Shown: positions 10,380-21,069, counted from the first letter of the stretch. The stretch is DNA of 64,000 nt from Arion vulgaris (GCA_020796225.1 CM036755.1:41042306-41106305), one strand, 5' to 3'. A program made the numbers and translations. Notes: generated by a model from the sequence alone, not told the origin.

Positions 10380-11155
10380 CTATACCTATCTCTCTATCAT
10401 TTCTATTTTGTCTATTACATTCTTTCCTTACCGATCTCTCTATCATTTCTATTTTATTTGTCTATTTTATTCTTTCCTTTACTATCACTCTATCATTTCT
10501 ATTTGATTTATTACATTCTTTACTTATCTCTCTATCATTTCTATTTGATCTATTACATTCTTTCTTTACTTATCTCTCTATCATTTCTATTTTATCTATT
10601 ACATTCTTTCTTTACTTATCTCTCTATCATTTCTATTTTATCTATTTCATTCTTTCCTTACCTTCTCTCTCTCATCATTTCTATTTTATCTATTACATTC
10701 TTTCTTTACCTATCTCTCTATCATTTCTATTTTATCTATTACATTCTTTCTTGACCTATCTCTCTATCATTTCTATTTTATCTATTACATTCTTTCTTTA
10801 CTTATCTCTCTCTCTCTTTATCATTTCTTCTTTATTTGTCTCAAATTTCATTCTTTCCTTGCCTATCTCTCTAACATTTCTATTTGATTTGTCTATTACA
10901 TTCTTTCCTTGCCTATCTCTCTCTCTCTCTCTATCATTTCTATTTGATTTGTCTATTACATTCTTTCCTTGCCTATCTCTCTATCATTTCTATTTGATTT
11001 GTCTATTTCATTCTTTCCTTGCTCTTCTCTCTCTCTCTCTCTATCATTTCTATTTGATTTGTCTATTTCATTCTTTCCTTGCCTATCTCTCTCTCTCTCT
11101 CTATCATTTCTATTTGATTTGTCTATTACATTCTTTCCTTTCCTATCTCTCTTTA
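10380..11155. repeat. pyrimidine-rich ~45-60-bp tandem array in TH intron
   Basis: About 15 copies with core TCTCTATCATTTCTATTT and a variable (CT)n stretch, beginning about 12 bp after the donor of exon V1. Strongly pyrimidine-biased on the + strand. Confidence 0.95.
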
Positions 11156-11520
11156 AAGTTCCCACTACGTATGTATATGTTTCTTTCACTTTAGTTGTCT
11201 TCATTTCTTTCATTTTCTTACATTTCAACACAGTCTCTCACAATTTCTCTTACTCTTTCTCCAAATGTTTTTCTCCTGATTTCTCCCAATCTTGTTTTCT
11301 CCATTTTTATCTTTCCCTGTCTCTATCTGTTTTAAACTCTTTTTCTCTCTCATTCTCTTTTTTATTTGTTTCTTCTCTCTCACTTTTCTTTTTTTAATTT
11401 GATCCCCAAATTCCTACATCTCCGCCTTTTTCCTTCTCTGTCCACCTTCTTGCTCTAACACATTCTCTTTGTCTTACTCTGTCTCCCGTCTCATGTCGAT
11501 GATATACTACTGTTCATAGA
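11156..11520. other. CT-rich intron sequence, no gene
   Basis: Degenerate TTTCTC-rich sequence continuing the pyrimidine bias of the array. No element or exon recognised. Confidence 0.5.
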
Positions 11521-11521
11521 G

Positions 11522-11718
11522 TAACCTGTTGCCCAGCGTGTTCGTAGAGCGTTCGACGACGGGTGACAAGACCCCTGTGAGTGCGGCTGAATTCCTCCGG
11601 CTGGCAGAAAAGCCGCAGGTTCTCCAGATTTACGGTGTTCGTGGCACCGAACCGAAGGTTACGATGTCCATGGCACCGAGCCGAAGAGCTGAAAGCTAAA
11701 GTGCTTCTGGATCGAAAA
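11522..11718 (+). mobile_element. SINE-D (tRNA-like head)
   Basis: The head has tRNA-like promoter boxes (TTCGTAGAGCGTTCGACGAC for box A; GGCTGAATTCC in the box B position). It is followed by CACCGAACCGAAGGTTACG and AGCCGAAGAGCTGAAAGCT. The same family is on the minus strand at 15842-16030 and twice at 52495-52920. Confidence 0.8.
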
Positions 11719-11727
11719 AAAAATAGA

Positions 11728-12450
11728 GCAACTTGTTCATAGACTGTTTATAGAGTAGCCTGTTCATAGAGTAGACTGTTTATAGAGTAGCCTGTTCATA
11801 GAGTAGACTGTTTATAGAGTAGCCTGTTTATAGAGTAGCTTGTTTATAGAGCAGCCTGTTTATAGAGCAGCTTGTTTATAGAGCAGCCTGTTTATAGAAC
11901 AGCCTGTTTATAGAGCAGCCTGTTTATAGAGCAGCTTGTTTATAGAGTAGCCTTTCATAGAGTAGTCTGTTTATAGAGCAACTTGTTTATAGAGCAACCT
12001 ATTCATAGAGTAGACTGTTCATAGAGTAGACTGTTTATAGAGTAGCCTGTTCATATAGCAGCATGTTTATAGAGCAGCTTGTTTATAGAGCAGCCTGTTT
12101 ATAGAGTAGTCTGTTTATATAGTAGCCTTTCATAGAGTAGTATGTTTATAGAGCAGCTCGTTTATAGAGCAGCCTGTTTATAGAGCAGCTCGTTTATAGA
12201 GCAGCTTGCTCATAGAGCAGCATGTTTATAGAGCGACCTGTTTATAGAGCAGCATGTTTATAGAGCGACCTGTTTATAGAGCAGCCTTTTTATAGAGCAG
12301 CTCGTTTATAGAGCAGCTTGCTCATAGAGCAGCATGTTTATAGAGCGACCTGTTTATAGAGCAGCCTGTTTATAGAGCAGCATGTTTATAGAGCAGCTTG
12401 CTCATAGAGCAGCATGTTTATAGAGCAGCCTGTTTATAGAATAGTAAAAC
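11728..12450. repeat. 16-bp tandem array
   Basis: About 44 copies of TGTTTATAGAGCAGCC with variants (GTAG, CTTG, CATG). It begins directly after the SINE-D end. Confidence 0.95.
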
Positions 12451-12830
12451 AGTTATGTTGCAGACAGAGTATAAGCTGTTGCGATGCGCTAAAAACATTG
12501 GATTCACATACACATCATCCTGTGCCATGCCGGTTGGTGCAGACAATCTCTACAGAGTCTGCCATTAATACAGACAATCAATTCGAATGTTGACACTCTT
12601 TCGCGCCATGATTTAAGACTGTCCAGAATGTCCTTCTTCTGTCATCCTCTGTATCTCCTCCAATTGATTTTCACCGGTTATCCCTATAAGTGTTCTGTCG
12701 TTGATACTGTAAGATTCCAACTAGCGTAACTCTCAAAATAGGACAAGCCACATCACATATCGCTCTGGTAGTGCCAATTTTTCGATAAGTCACCTCACGA
12801 ACTAAATTAACATAATTTGTTTTTCAATAC
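12451..12830. other. no gene seen
   Basis: Apparently unique intron sequence. TGTGCCATGCCGGTTGGTGC resembles the end of LINE copies near 26110 and 45365. No coding claim. Confidence 0.5.
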
Positions 12831-12834
12831 ATAA

Positions 12835-13075
12835 ACCTGTGGGTGTATGCAGATTAAGCCGTAGTGAGTTCGATCACAACCCAAGCGTCCCAGGTTCAAA
12901 CTCCACGGCAGGTAGATTTGGAAACAGATTAGTTTCTGTGAGATTTTTACGTAAGATAAAAATAGACCTCACCGTTCAGAAAGCAATGACATACTACTGA
13001 ACGTATAAGTGGTGCCTAGAAAATCAACGACTCGTTTACTGTAGTTGATGGTTACGTCATGTACATGATATGTCA
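12835..13075 (+). mobile_element. SINE-E
   Basis: Matches 35410-35665 over CCGTTCAGAAAGCAATG, CTACTGAACGTATAAGTGG and CATGATTTTCATTT. The head holds a box B-like CCAGGTTCAAACTCC. It is probably a tRNA-derived SINE; the assignment is by self-similarity only. Confidence 0.65.
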
Positions 13076-13146
13076 TGATTTTCATTTTCATACATGAGAC
13101 AGAACACTCATTTTTCCTACAGACCAGGGAATTTTACTGACCAGTG

Positions 13147-13260
13147 AAACACGTAAAAAACAAAGTACTGTAGTTTTACAAAATACAAAAACAATACCAA
13201 CACACAGCAACGTTTTGACCAAAAGGCCTTTATCAAGCAAAGGATACAACAGAAGTGAAT
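13147..13260. repeat. dispersed repeat, possible Penelope-like piece
   Basis: Shares AAACAAAGTACTGTAGTTTT, CAGCAACGTTTTGACC and AAAGG.CTTTATCAAGCAAA with 56605-56715 and, in part, 1438-1505. On the minus strand it reads TTGATAAAGGCCTTTTGGTC, a small hairpin. Confidence 0.6.
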
Positions 13261-13394
13261 AAACTCACTACCTACACGGCACACAACATATAGAATCATA
13301 TACTGACCAGTAACAAAAACGTAACAGAGACAAGACCAACCAATATTTACTTGGTCTTGGTGAATGACTACAAAAATACCTCATGAAACTTAAA

Positions 13395-13530
13395 ATATAA
13401 AATAAAATGTCGTTGTGCCTGTTTGTATGAGGTATGACAAACATTCAAGAGTCCAACTCTGTAAAATGTCGTTGTGCCTGTTTGTATGAGGTGTGACAAA
13501 CATTCAAGAGTCCAACTCTGTAAACATACA
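13395..13530. repeat. 59-bp tandem duplication
   Basis: Two almost identical copies of a unit containing TGTCGTTGTGCCTGTTTGTA. Confidence 0.9.
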
Positions 13531-13669
13531 ATTTGTACATCTTATTCATGCAGGAGTTTGTAAGTCAGAGAATTTGTTTTCCATCCATTACGAGATTTCT
13601 TTACCGTGTTATATCTGAATGAAGTTAATTTAAAATATATAGATTTATGCATAGTTACGATATTGATCT

Positions 13670-13770
13670 GACATGAGTTACGTGGATCATTGATCATGCA
13701 CATGAGTTACGTGGATCATTGATCATGCACATGAGTTACGTGGATCATTGATCATGCACATGAGTTACAT
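13670..13770. repeat. 29-bp tandem triplicate
   Basis: Three copies of a unit with the core GAGTTACGTGGATCATTGAT; the fourth start diverges. Confidence 0.9.
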
Positions 13771-13792
13771 GAAATCTTAGTAGCACCATTTC

Positions 13793-14065
13793 TTCTTCTT
13801 CTTTTTCTTCGAACGTTCTATATCAACCACTTGTTAACTACTCTTTGTTATTTGTATGTGATCTGAGCCTAAGATCGAGTGTAGGTTGTGCCAATTATGA
13901 GCCTAAAGTAGGCCAGCACATTTGATTTATGCAATGATTTTTATTTACCAGGGTATCGGGGCTCCAACCTCAGACCCCTCTTACGACATTCATTGTAGGT
14001 CGCAGTGTTACTATTATTAGCTCCCACTTTGGGCCCCATGCAACACACTGGTGGTAGCACCATTT
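13793..14065 (-). mobile_element. SINE-A, minus strand
   Basis: The (TTC)n end at 13793 is the reverse of the (GAA)n tail. TTTGTATGTGATCTGAGCCT, AGGCCAGCACA, TTTTTATTTACCAGGGTA and TTACGACATTCATTGTAGGT follow in the family order. Confidence 0.85.
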
Positions 14066-14164
14066 GTGAGCAATGAAAATCAATGACAAAATCGGATCAA
14101 AATTTGCTAGCTTATCAAAACACACGGAACAAATTTAGTTTGTATCAACAACGCGTCTTAAATT

Positions 14165-14610
14165 AGAGCCATTAAAGAGCCCTATGAAAGGTACTCATTG
14201 CCATATGAAAGTACTCATTGAAGAGTCATATGAAAGGTACTCATTGAAAGTCAAATATTACATTCAAGAGAGCCCTATGAAAGGTACTCATTGAAGAGCC
14301 CTATGAAAGGTACTCATTGAAGAGCCCTATGAAAGGTACACATTGAAGAGTCCTATGAAATGTACACATTGAAGAGCCCTATGAAATGTACACATTGAAG
14401 AGTCTTATGAAAGGTACTCATTGAAAGTCAAAATATTACATTGAAGAGCCCTATGAAAGGTACACATTGAAGAGCCCTATGAAAGGTACACATTGAAGAG
14501 CCCTATGAAATGTACACATTGAAGTCTTATGAAAGGTACTCATTGAAGAGTCTTATGAAAGGTACTCATTGAAGAGTCCTATAGAAATACTCATTGAAAG
14601 TCAAAATATT
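14165..14610. repeat. 26-bp tandem array
   Basis: About 16 copies of a unit containing GAGCCCTATGAAAGGTAC, broken twice by an AAGTCAAAATATTACATT insert that is itself repeated. Confidence 0.9.
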
Positions 14611-14644
14611 AAAGATACGAATGGGAACGATGGTTATTGCATCA

Positions 14645-14905
14645 GTCGCCCGTGTTGTGCCGGGACCCACAAGGGCAGCAAAGAATAGTACCACTGTGAC
14701 CTACAAGGCATGTCGTAAGAGGCAACTAATGTAGGACTTAGAGAAGCTACCTAGTAGATAAAAAAGGTCGCAGAAATCGGATGAGCTGGCCTCATGTAGG
14801 TGCGTAACTGGCACAGCGTACAATCCCTCTTAGGCTCAAATCACATACAGATCACACAGCGTGATTAACAAGGGGTTGATAGAGAGCGTTCGAAGAAAAA
14901 ATAAG
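14645..14905 (+). mobile_element. SINE-A
   Basis: Complete copy: CGCCCGTGTTGTGCCGGG start, CCTACAAGGCATGTCGTAAG, AAATCGGATGAGCTGGCC, TAACTGGCACAGCGTACAAT, AGGCTCAAATCACATACA and a GTTCGAAGAA tail. Confidence 0.9.
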
Positions 14906-14969
14906 TATATACATCAGTTTCAAGGCCAAAGGTCACCCACGCAAACGAAGGATCATAGAAATAGCAGTG

Positions 14970-15125
14970 ACGTTAGTAAACACAAAAAACGAGGCGCATT
15001 AGAGTGAACTTGTAACGCTGTAAAGCACAATATACGAGACGCACTAGAGTGAACTTGTAACGTTGTAAAGCACAATATACGAGGCGCACTAGAGGGAACT
15101 TGTAACGCTGTAAAGCACAACAGGA
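14970..15125. repeat. ~54-bp tandem triplicate
   Basis: Three copies containing AGAGTGAACTTGTAACG and TGTAAAGCACAA. Confidence 0.9.
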
Positions 15126-15343
15126 AAAGACAATAGAATAGATACAATGATGATAATCCTATCAATCAATTAATCAATCAATCAATTAATCGATCAATCA
15201 TTCTGGACATACTTTTACATTTGGTTATTAACACAGCATTATCAGCCAATCTCAAATTGTTTGTGTTGTATTGTTTCAACTGCTATTTCTGGTATGTTTT
15301 ATATAAATCTTCAATTGTATTCACCGTACAGAGAAAACAGATC

Positions 15344-15731
15344 ACAGGTTCCAAAACTTTATCGGACCACGCCCACTTTGCCAGACAGAGATTTTGTAAC
15401 GCCCTCCCCCATTATGACGGTTTCCTCGTTCAAGCAGTTTCATATTTTTGACGTAAATAGCAACTAATGATACATGACTGCTTATGCCGTTAAATTATTG
15501 AAAAGTAGTGGTCAATATGTGCTTCATATTGAATACAGTTACTCAATCGCAAAATCGCGAAAATAATTTATTTTTAAATATATATGTTATTAATTTCTTC
15601 CATAGAGAGTCACCGACCTCTAGAGCGCCTGAACGCCCCCAAATACTTCTGAGCCCACTATCGTCCCCCACCACTAGAAATCTTCAGCACCCTTGGGGGA
15701 GGGCGGTACCACCGACTTTGTGAACCTATGG
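15344..15731. mobile_element. hAT-like non-autonomous DNA element
   Basis: A 388-bp element with imperfect terminal inverted repeats (ACAGGTTCCAAAACTTTAT at the left; the right end ACTTTGTGAACCTATGG reads CCATAGGTTCACAAAGT reversed). It is flanked by the 8-bp duplication AACAGATC at 15336-15343 and 15732-15739. An 8-bp duplication with CA.AGGTTC ends is typical of the hAT superfamily. No transposase inside. Confidence 0.85.
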
Positions 15732-15841
15732 AACAGATCTAGTAATAATACATACCCCTGTCGTTTCTCTTTCTTAGATCTGATTGAGAGTTCTCATTTG
15801 ATTTCCAATTATTTTTTGTTTGTTGTTTCGATTCAGAAGTA

Positions 15842-16030
15842 CTTGAGCTTTCAGCTCTTCGGTTCGGTGTCATGGACACCGTAACCCTTCGGTTCGGTGC
15901 CACGAACACCGTAAATCTGGAGAACCTGTGGCTTTTCTGCTAACCCGCGGAATTGAACCGGACGCACAGGGGCTTGTCACTAGTCGTCTAACGCGCTACG
16001 AGCACGCTGGACAGTCGGGCTTTGATTCCC
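15842..16030 (-). mobile_element. SINE-D, minus strand
   Basis: AGCTTTCAGCTCTTCGGTTC at the left and the tRNA-like head at the right. On the minus strand the head reads CTCGTAGCGCGTTAGACGAC, then GGTTCAATTCC as box B. Confidence 0.85.
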
Positions 16031-16074
16031 AATAAAGTACTACTGTTGTTGTTTTGCAAATAGGTCTTTTTCCT

Positions 16075-16655
16075 TATTTTTATATCTGAACAAGGTAGTT
16101 TCTGTGGCTAAGTAGTTGCCTTGCCTTGAGTTCAGAAGGTTGTGAGTTCGAATCCGGACCTCGCCGTTCTGTTCACGAGTGCATTTTTCAGAGACCACTG
16201 AGATTGTTGCTACGGAATTCATACTTTGTGCAGTACTCTCGGCGGGTGGTGCGCCATTTCTGTGAAGAGGGACCAAGCCGTACGGAGTCAAACCCGTTGC
16301 AATGAGGTAAATCCTTTGGCTTTAGTACATTAAAAAAATATATATCTGAAGGGTCTAAGATAAAGGACTGACTTGGAAGTTGAACAAGTAAAAGAACCAT
16401 TGGCAGTTCAAAATCGAGAAGAGCAGGCTGAAAAATCGCTGCCCGGGCAAAATTCATTATAAAGATTAAAAAGGAAAAGTTATACACAATATCTTCACCA
16501 TCTTCTAAATTACATCGGTGACCATCGCCGGTACTACGGAGTTCGTGCACTGCCGCTGAAATCTTACTGTATAAGAAAGAGATCAGAACACACATGGTTA
16601 CTCTCCGAAGTGCAATGATGATGGCCCTATCAATCAATCAATCAATCAATCAATC
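16075..16655 (+). mobile_element. SINE-C head joined to SINE-B tail
   Basis: The left part has tRNA-like boxes (GTGGCTAAGTAGTTGCC and GTGAGTTCGAATCC) followed by the family C body (GGAATTCATACTTTGTGCAG, CGGAGTCAAACCC). From about 16340 the SINE-B 3' region follows (CCATTGGCAGTTCAAAATCG, GAAAGAGATCAGA) and ends in (CAAT)n. This is either a composite SINE or one inserted next to the other. Confidence 0.75.
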
Positions 16656-16657
16656 TT

Positions 16658-16820
16658 TTTTGCTATCAGGCGTAGCAGTTTGACGATCGGTTTTCGAGAT
16701 AGTACACGATCGGTCACTTGATATGCTGTGTCCTTCTCTGCTTTTTTGCCGTCAGGCGTAGCAGTTTAACTGATGAGCGGTTTCCAAGATAGTGCACGCT
16801 CGGTCGTTTGATATGCTGTG
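16658..16820. repeat. ~80-bp tandem duplication
   Basis: Two diverged copies sharing GGCGTAGCAGTTT, CGGTTT, AAGATAGTGCACG and TTTGATATGCTGTG. Confidence 0.8.
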
Positions 16821-16821
16821 A

Positions 16822-17705
16822 TATTGTGGAGTTTTAAGATGTCTGTAACTCCATCAATCCATCTTTTGTGGAGTTTTAAGATGTCTGTAACTCCACCAAT
16901 CCATCTTTTGTGGAGTTTTAAGATGTCTGTAACTCCACCAATCCATCTTTTGTGGAGTTTTAAGATGTCTGTAACTTCATCAATCCATCTTTTGTGGAGT
17001 TTTAAGATGTCTGTAACTTCATCAATCCATCTTTTGTGGAGTTTTAAGATGTCTGTAACTCCACCAATCCATCTTTTGTGGAGTTTTAAGATGTCTGTAA
17101 CTCCACCAATCCATCTTTTGTGGAGTTTTAAGATGTCTGTAACTCCACCAATCCATCTTTTGTGGAGTTTTAAGATGTCTGTAACTTCATCAATCCATCT
17201 TTTGTGGAGTTTTAAGATGTCTGTAACTTCATCAATCCATCTTTTGTGGAGTTTTAAGATGTCTGTAACTCCACCAATCCATCTTTTGTGGAGTTTTAAG
17301 ATGTCTGTAACTCCCCCAATCCATCTTTTGTGGAGTTTTAAGATGTCTGTAACTCCACCAATCCATCTTTTGTGGAGTTTTAAGATGTCTGTAACTCCAC
17401 CAATCCATCTTTTGTGGAGTTTTAAGATGTCTGTAACTCCACCAATCCATCTTTTGTGGAGTTTTAAGATGTCTGTAACTCCACCAATCCATCTTTTGTG
17501 GAGTTTTAAGATGTCTGTAATTCCACCAATCCATCTTTTGTGGAGTTTTAAGATGTCTGTAACTCCATCAATCCATCTTTTGTGGAGTTTTAAGATGTCT
17601 GTAACTCCACCAATCCATCTTTTGTGGAGTTTTAAGATGTCTGTAACTCCACCAATCCATCTTTTTCGGAGTTTTAAGATGTCTGTAACTCCATCAATCC
17701 ATCTT
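16822..17705. repeat. 42-bp tandem array, 21 copies
   Basis: 21 copies of a 42-bp (14-codon) unit with core GTTTTAAGATGTCTGTAACT. The minus strand reads KMDWWSYRHLKTPQ repeatedly and continues from the GRGRPRKKMD tail of the neighbouring minus-strand LINE, so the unit is probably LINE 3'-end sequence. The + strand is also open for about 300 codons, but only because the unit length is divisible by three. Confidence 0.95.
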
Positions 17706-17746
17706 TTTCCTTGGTCTGCCCCTTCCTCTTGATAATTTTATTTTCA

Positions 17747-18020
17747 GGTTGTACGCTCTTGCAACTGATCTAGTCGTGTTGTACGCTCTTGCAACTGATC
17801 TAGTCGTGTTGTACGCTCTTGCAACTGATCTAGTCGTGTTGTACGCTCTTGCAACTGATCTAGTCGTGTTGTACGCTCTTGCAACTGATCTAGTCGTGTT
17901 GTACGCTCTTGCAACTGATCTAGTCGTGTTGTACGCTCTTGCAACTGATCTAGTCGTGTTGTACGCTCTTGCAACTGATCTAGTCGTGTTGTACGCTCTT
18001 GCAACTGATCTAGTCGTGTT
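17747..18020. repeat. 30-bp tandem array, nine identical copies
   Basis: Nine essentially perfect copies of a 30-bp unit with core CTTGCAACTGATCTAGTCGT. The lack of variation implies recent expansion or active homogenisation. It lies inside the LINE coding sequence. Confidence 0.97.
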
Positions 18021-18162
18021 AATTCTCACCAAATGGCCAAAACATTTGAGTCTCTGTTTTTCAATGAATCTAATAGCAGGTGTTGTTCCGACTGTTCTTC
18101 TAATTTCCTCATTTCTTATATGGTCTCTTCTTGTTTTATTGACTGCTTTCCTCAAGCATCTC

Positions 18163-18420
18163 TTCTTCTTCGAACGGTCCAAATCGATCACTTGTCAACC
18201 ACTCTGTGTGATTTGTATGTGATCTGAGGCTAAGAGCAATTGTACGTTGTGCCAGTTATGCGCCTACAAGTAGGCCAGCACAACCGATCTCTGCGCTGCT
18301 TTTTATTTACTAGTGTAGTATCCCTAAGGCCTACATCAGTCGCCTCTTACGACATGCATTGTAGGTCGCAGTTGTACTATTCTTTGCTTCCCTTGCGGGC
18401 CCCGGCACCACACGGGCGAT
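18163..18420 (-). mobile_element. SINE-A inserted in a LINE, with target duplication
   Basis: A 258-bp minus-strand SINE-A between CTCAAGCATCTC at 18151-18162 and again at 18421-18432. The (TTC)n at the left is its reversed tail and CGGGGCCCGCAAGGGAAG is near its start. This copy defines the element borders for the family. Confidence 0.92.
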
Positions 18421-18564
18421 CTCAAGCATCTCATTTCACAGGTGGTTCCTTTCTTGTTCTTTTGTTAGTGTCCATGTTTGGCACTGGTAGCATAGTGTTG
18501 GTATGAAGATTGCATTTATAATCTGTCTTTTAGTCTCTACTGGAGGAATTACTGTATGTTTCAA

Positions 18565-19740
18565 TATTGGAGTAAGTTAGTATGTAATTTGTTGCAATGA
18601 GCAAGTTAGTATGTAATTTGTTGCAATGAGCAAGTTAGTATGTAATTTGTTGCAATGAGCAAGTTAGTATGTAATTTGTTGCAATGAGTAAGTTAGTATG
18701 TAATTTGTTGCAATGAGTAAGTTAGTATGTAATTTGTTGCAATGAGTAAGTTAGTATGTAATTTGTTGCAATGAGCAAGTTAGTATGTAATTTGTTGCAA
18801 TGAGTAAGTTAGTATGTAATTTGTTGCAATGAGTAAGTTAGTATGTAATTTGTTGCAATGAGTAAGTTAGTATGTAATTTGTTGCAATGAGCAAGTTAGT
18901 ATGTAATTTGTTGCAATGAGCAAGTTAGTATGTAATTTGTTGCAATGAGCAAGTTAGTATGTAATTTGTTGCAATGAGCAAGTTAGTATGTAATTTGTTG
19001 CAATGAGTAAGTTAGTATGTAATTTGTTGCAATGAGTAAGTTAGTATGTAATTTGTTGCAATGAGCAAGTTAGTATGTAATTTGTTGCAATGAGCAAGTT
19101 AGTATGTAATTTGTTGCAATGAGCAAGTTAGTATGTAATTTGTTGCAATGAGCAAGTTAGTATGTAATTTGTTGCAATGAGCAAGTTAGTATGTAATTTG
19201 TTGCAATGAGCAAGTTAGTATGTAATTTGTTGCAATGAGCAAGTTAGTATGTAATTTGTTGCAATGAGTAAGTTAGTATGTAATTTGTTGCAATGAGTAA
19301 GTTAGTATGTAATTTGTTGCAATGAGCAAGTTAGTGTGTAACGTTGTTGCAATGAGTAAGTTGGTATATAACATTGTTGCAATGAGTAAGTTGGTTTGTA
19401 ACGTTGTTGCAATGAGTAAGTTGGTATGTAACATTGTTGCAATGAGTAAGTTGGTTTGTAATATTGTTGCAATGAGTAAGTTGGTTTGTAATGTTGTTGC
19501 AATGAGTAAGTTGGTTTGTAATATTGTTGCAATGAGTAAGTTGGTATGTAACATTGTTGCAATGAGTAAGTTGGTTTGTAATATTGTTGCAATGAGTAAG
19601 TTGGTTTGTAACGTTGTTGCAATGAGTAAGTTGGTGTGTAACGGTGTTGCAATGAGTAAGTTGGTGTGTAACGTTGTTGCAATGAGTAAGTTGGTTTGTA
19701 GCCTTGTTGCAATGAGTAAGTTGGTGTGTAACGGTGTTGG
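18565..19740. repeat. 29/30-bp tandem array with a unit-length switch
   Basis: About 26 near-identical 29-bp copies (core GCAAGTTAGTATGTAATTTG) up to about 19330. They are followed by about 14 more variable 30-bp copies (GAGTAAGTTGGTTTGTAACG). The right block stays open in several frames because 30 is divisible by three. Confidence 0.95.
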
Positions 19741-19744
19741 CTTG

Positions 19745-20160
19745 CTGAAATCTAGAATCAATAGTAACATTAACATGATTCTTTTTCCGTTAATAGTGTC
19801 ACCAAATATACTCCACCATTTTCAGCTTTAGAATGCTAGAAATGATATGCATGGGGCGAGAATTGAAATCAAAAGAGAATGTAAATGACATGAGAAATGA
19901 ATCAGACAGAAACGTACTAGACTTTTCAATCAAGACAACAATGAACAGATTCACATGTGGTCGCAGTTAATGCCTCTCAGGGTCCAGCAATTTCATTTAA
20001 ATCAACATTGTGGTTTGTCAATATCCCTGCTCCCTGCTCACACGAGTAGTATTTGTAGGATTGTCGGATTGAGTGATTGATTGTTTTATTGATTGCCAAG
20101 ATCATCATCATTGACATTTAATGAATAGTTATCTGTTCTTTTATTTCTTTCTCGTCTGTG
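19745..20160. other. no gene seen
   Basis: Intron sequence without a recognised element. A few ATTGATTG/TCATCATCATTGACA tracts occur near 20080-20120. Confidence 0.5.
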
Positions 20161-20164
20161 TGTA

Positions 20165-20755
20165 GTCGGGGCTCGCAAGGGAAGCAAAGAATAGTATCAC
20201 TGCCACCTACAAGGCATGTCATAAGAGGCGATTGAGGTAGCACTGTCACCTACAAGGCATGTCATAAGAGGCGATTGAGGTAACACTGCCACCTACAAGG
20301 CATGTCATAAGAGGCGATTGAGGTAACACTGCCACCTACAAGGCATGTCATAAGAGGCGATTGAGGTAACACTGCCACCTACAAGGCATGTCATAAGAGG
20401 CGATTGAGGTAACACTGCCACCTACAAGGCATGTCATAAGAGGCGATTGAGGTAACACTGCCACCTACAAGGCATGTCATAAGAGGCATTGAGTAACACT
20501 GCCACCTACAAGGCATGTCATAAGAGGCGATTGAGGTAACACTGCCACCTACAAGGCATGTCATAAGAGGCGATTGAGGTAGGGGCTTAGTAATGCTATC
20601 CTAGTAAATAAATAATGTCGCAGAAATCGGATGTGCTGGCTTACTTGTTGGAACAAACCTGTCTCAATGTATACTCGCTCTTAGGCTCGGATCAATACAA
20701 ATCACAAAGAGTAGTTAACAAGTTGTCGATGTGGAGCGTCCGAAGAAGAAGAAGA
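20165..20755 (+). mobile_element. SINE-A expanded by an internal array
   Basis: GGGGCTCGCAAGGGAAGCAA at the left and GAAATCGGATGTGCTGGCTT to GAGCGTCCGAAGAAGAAG at the right are the two ends of one SINE-A. Its CCTACAAGGCATGTCATAAG region is repeated in between. Confidence 0.9.
20215..20575. repeat. 43-bp tandem array inside SINE-A
   Basis: About nine copies of the SINE segment CACCTACAAGGCATGTCATA plus GAGGCGATTGAGGTA. One copy near 20485 has two small deletions. Confidence 0.95.
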
Positions 20756-21060
20756 GATTAATTATTCTAAGATCAATAATAGTTTCCTCTTCTACCCCTC
20801 CCCCAAGCTTTAGGAGCAGTTTACTTCTATTAAGTTCTTTGACAACTCTCAGTGCAATGTTTGTTTTCTTGTTCGGGCAGGTGCAATGTTTGCTTTGTTG
20901 TTCGGACAGAAAAGTAATTTTGCTCCGGATCAGTTGGTCTATTTTATTTACCGGAACTCGTCGGTCCTCACCAGTCTGTCATACTAAGTCAAACTCTTGG
21001 ATGACCTTCCCAGGTAGTACGAGGAACCTGTCTTGTATTTATAAATAGCTGAATGTATGG
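20756..21060. other. no gene seen
   Basis: AGTGCAATGTTTG...TTCGG near 20850-20910 is a degenerate duplication. No gene family recognised. Confidence 0.4.
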
Positions 21061-21069
21061 GAACATTCC

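Larger units (their letters stand above)
17700..18560 (-). mobile_element. LINE RT C-terminus interrupted by a SINE and an array
   Basis: On the minus strand the order is: LCYQCQTWTLTK-like block near 18500, SINE-A at 18163-18420, KKRCLRKAVNKTRRDHIRNE near 18140, RFIEKQRLKCFGHLVRIN near 18050, nine copies of TTRSVARAYN, then SRGRGRPRKKMD. The coding frame stays open through the array. The SINE insertion carries the 12-bp duplication CTCAAGCATCTC. Confidence 0.85.

Noticed and set aside
16818..17732. 304-codon open frame on the + strand
   Set aside because: It is the 42-bp unit translated 21 times (LLWSFKMSVTPPIH). The length divisible by three keeps it open. No start context or homology, and the minus frame better explains the origin as LINE sequence.
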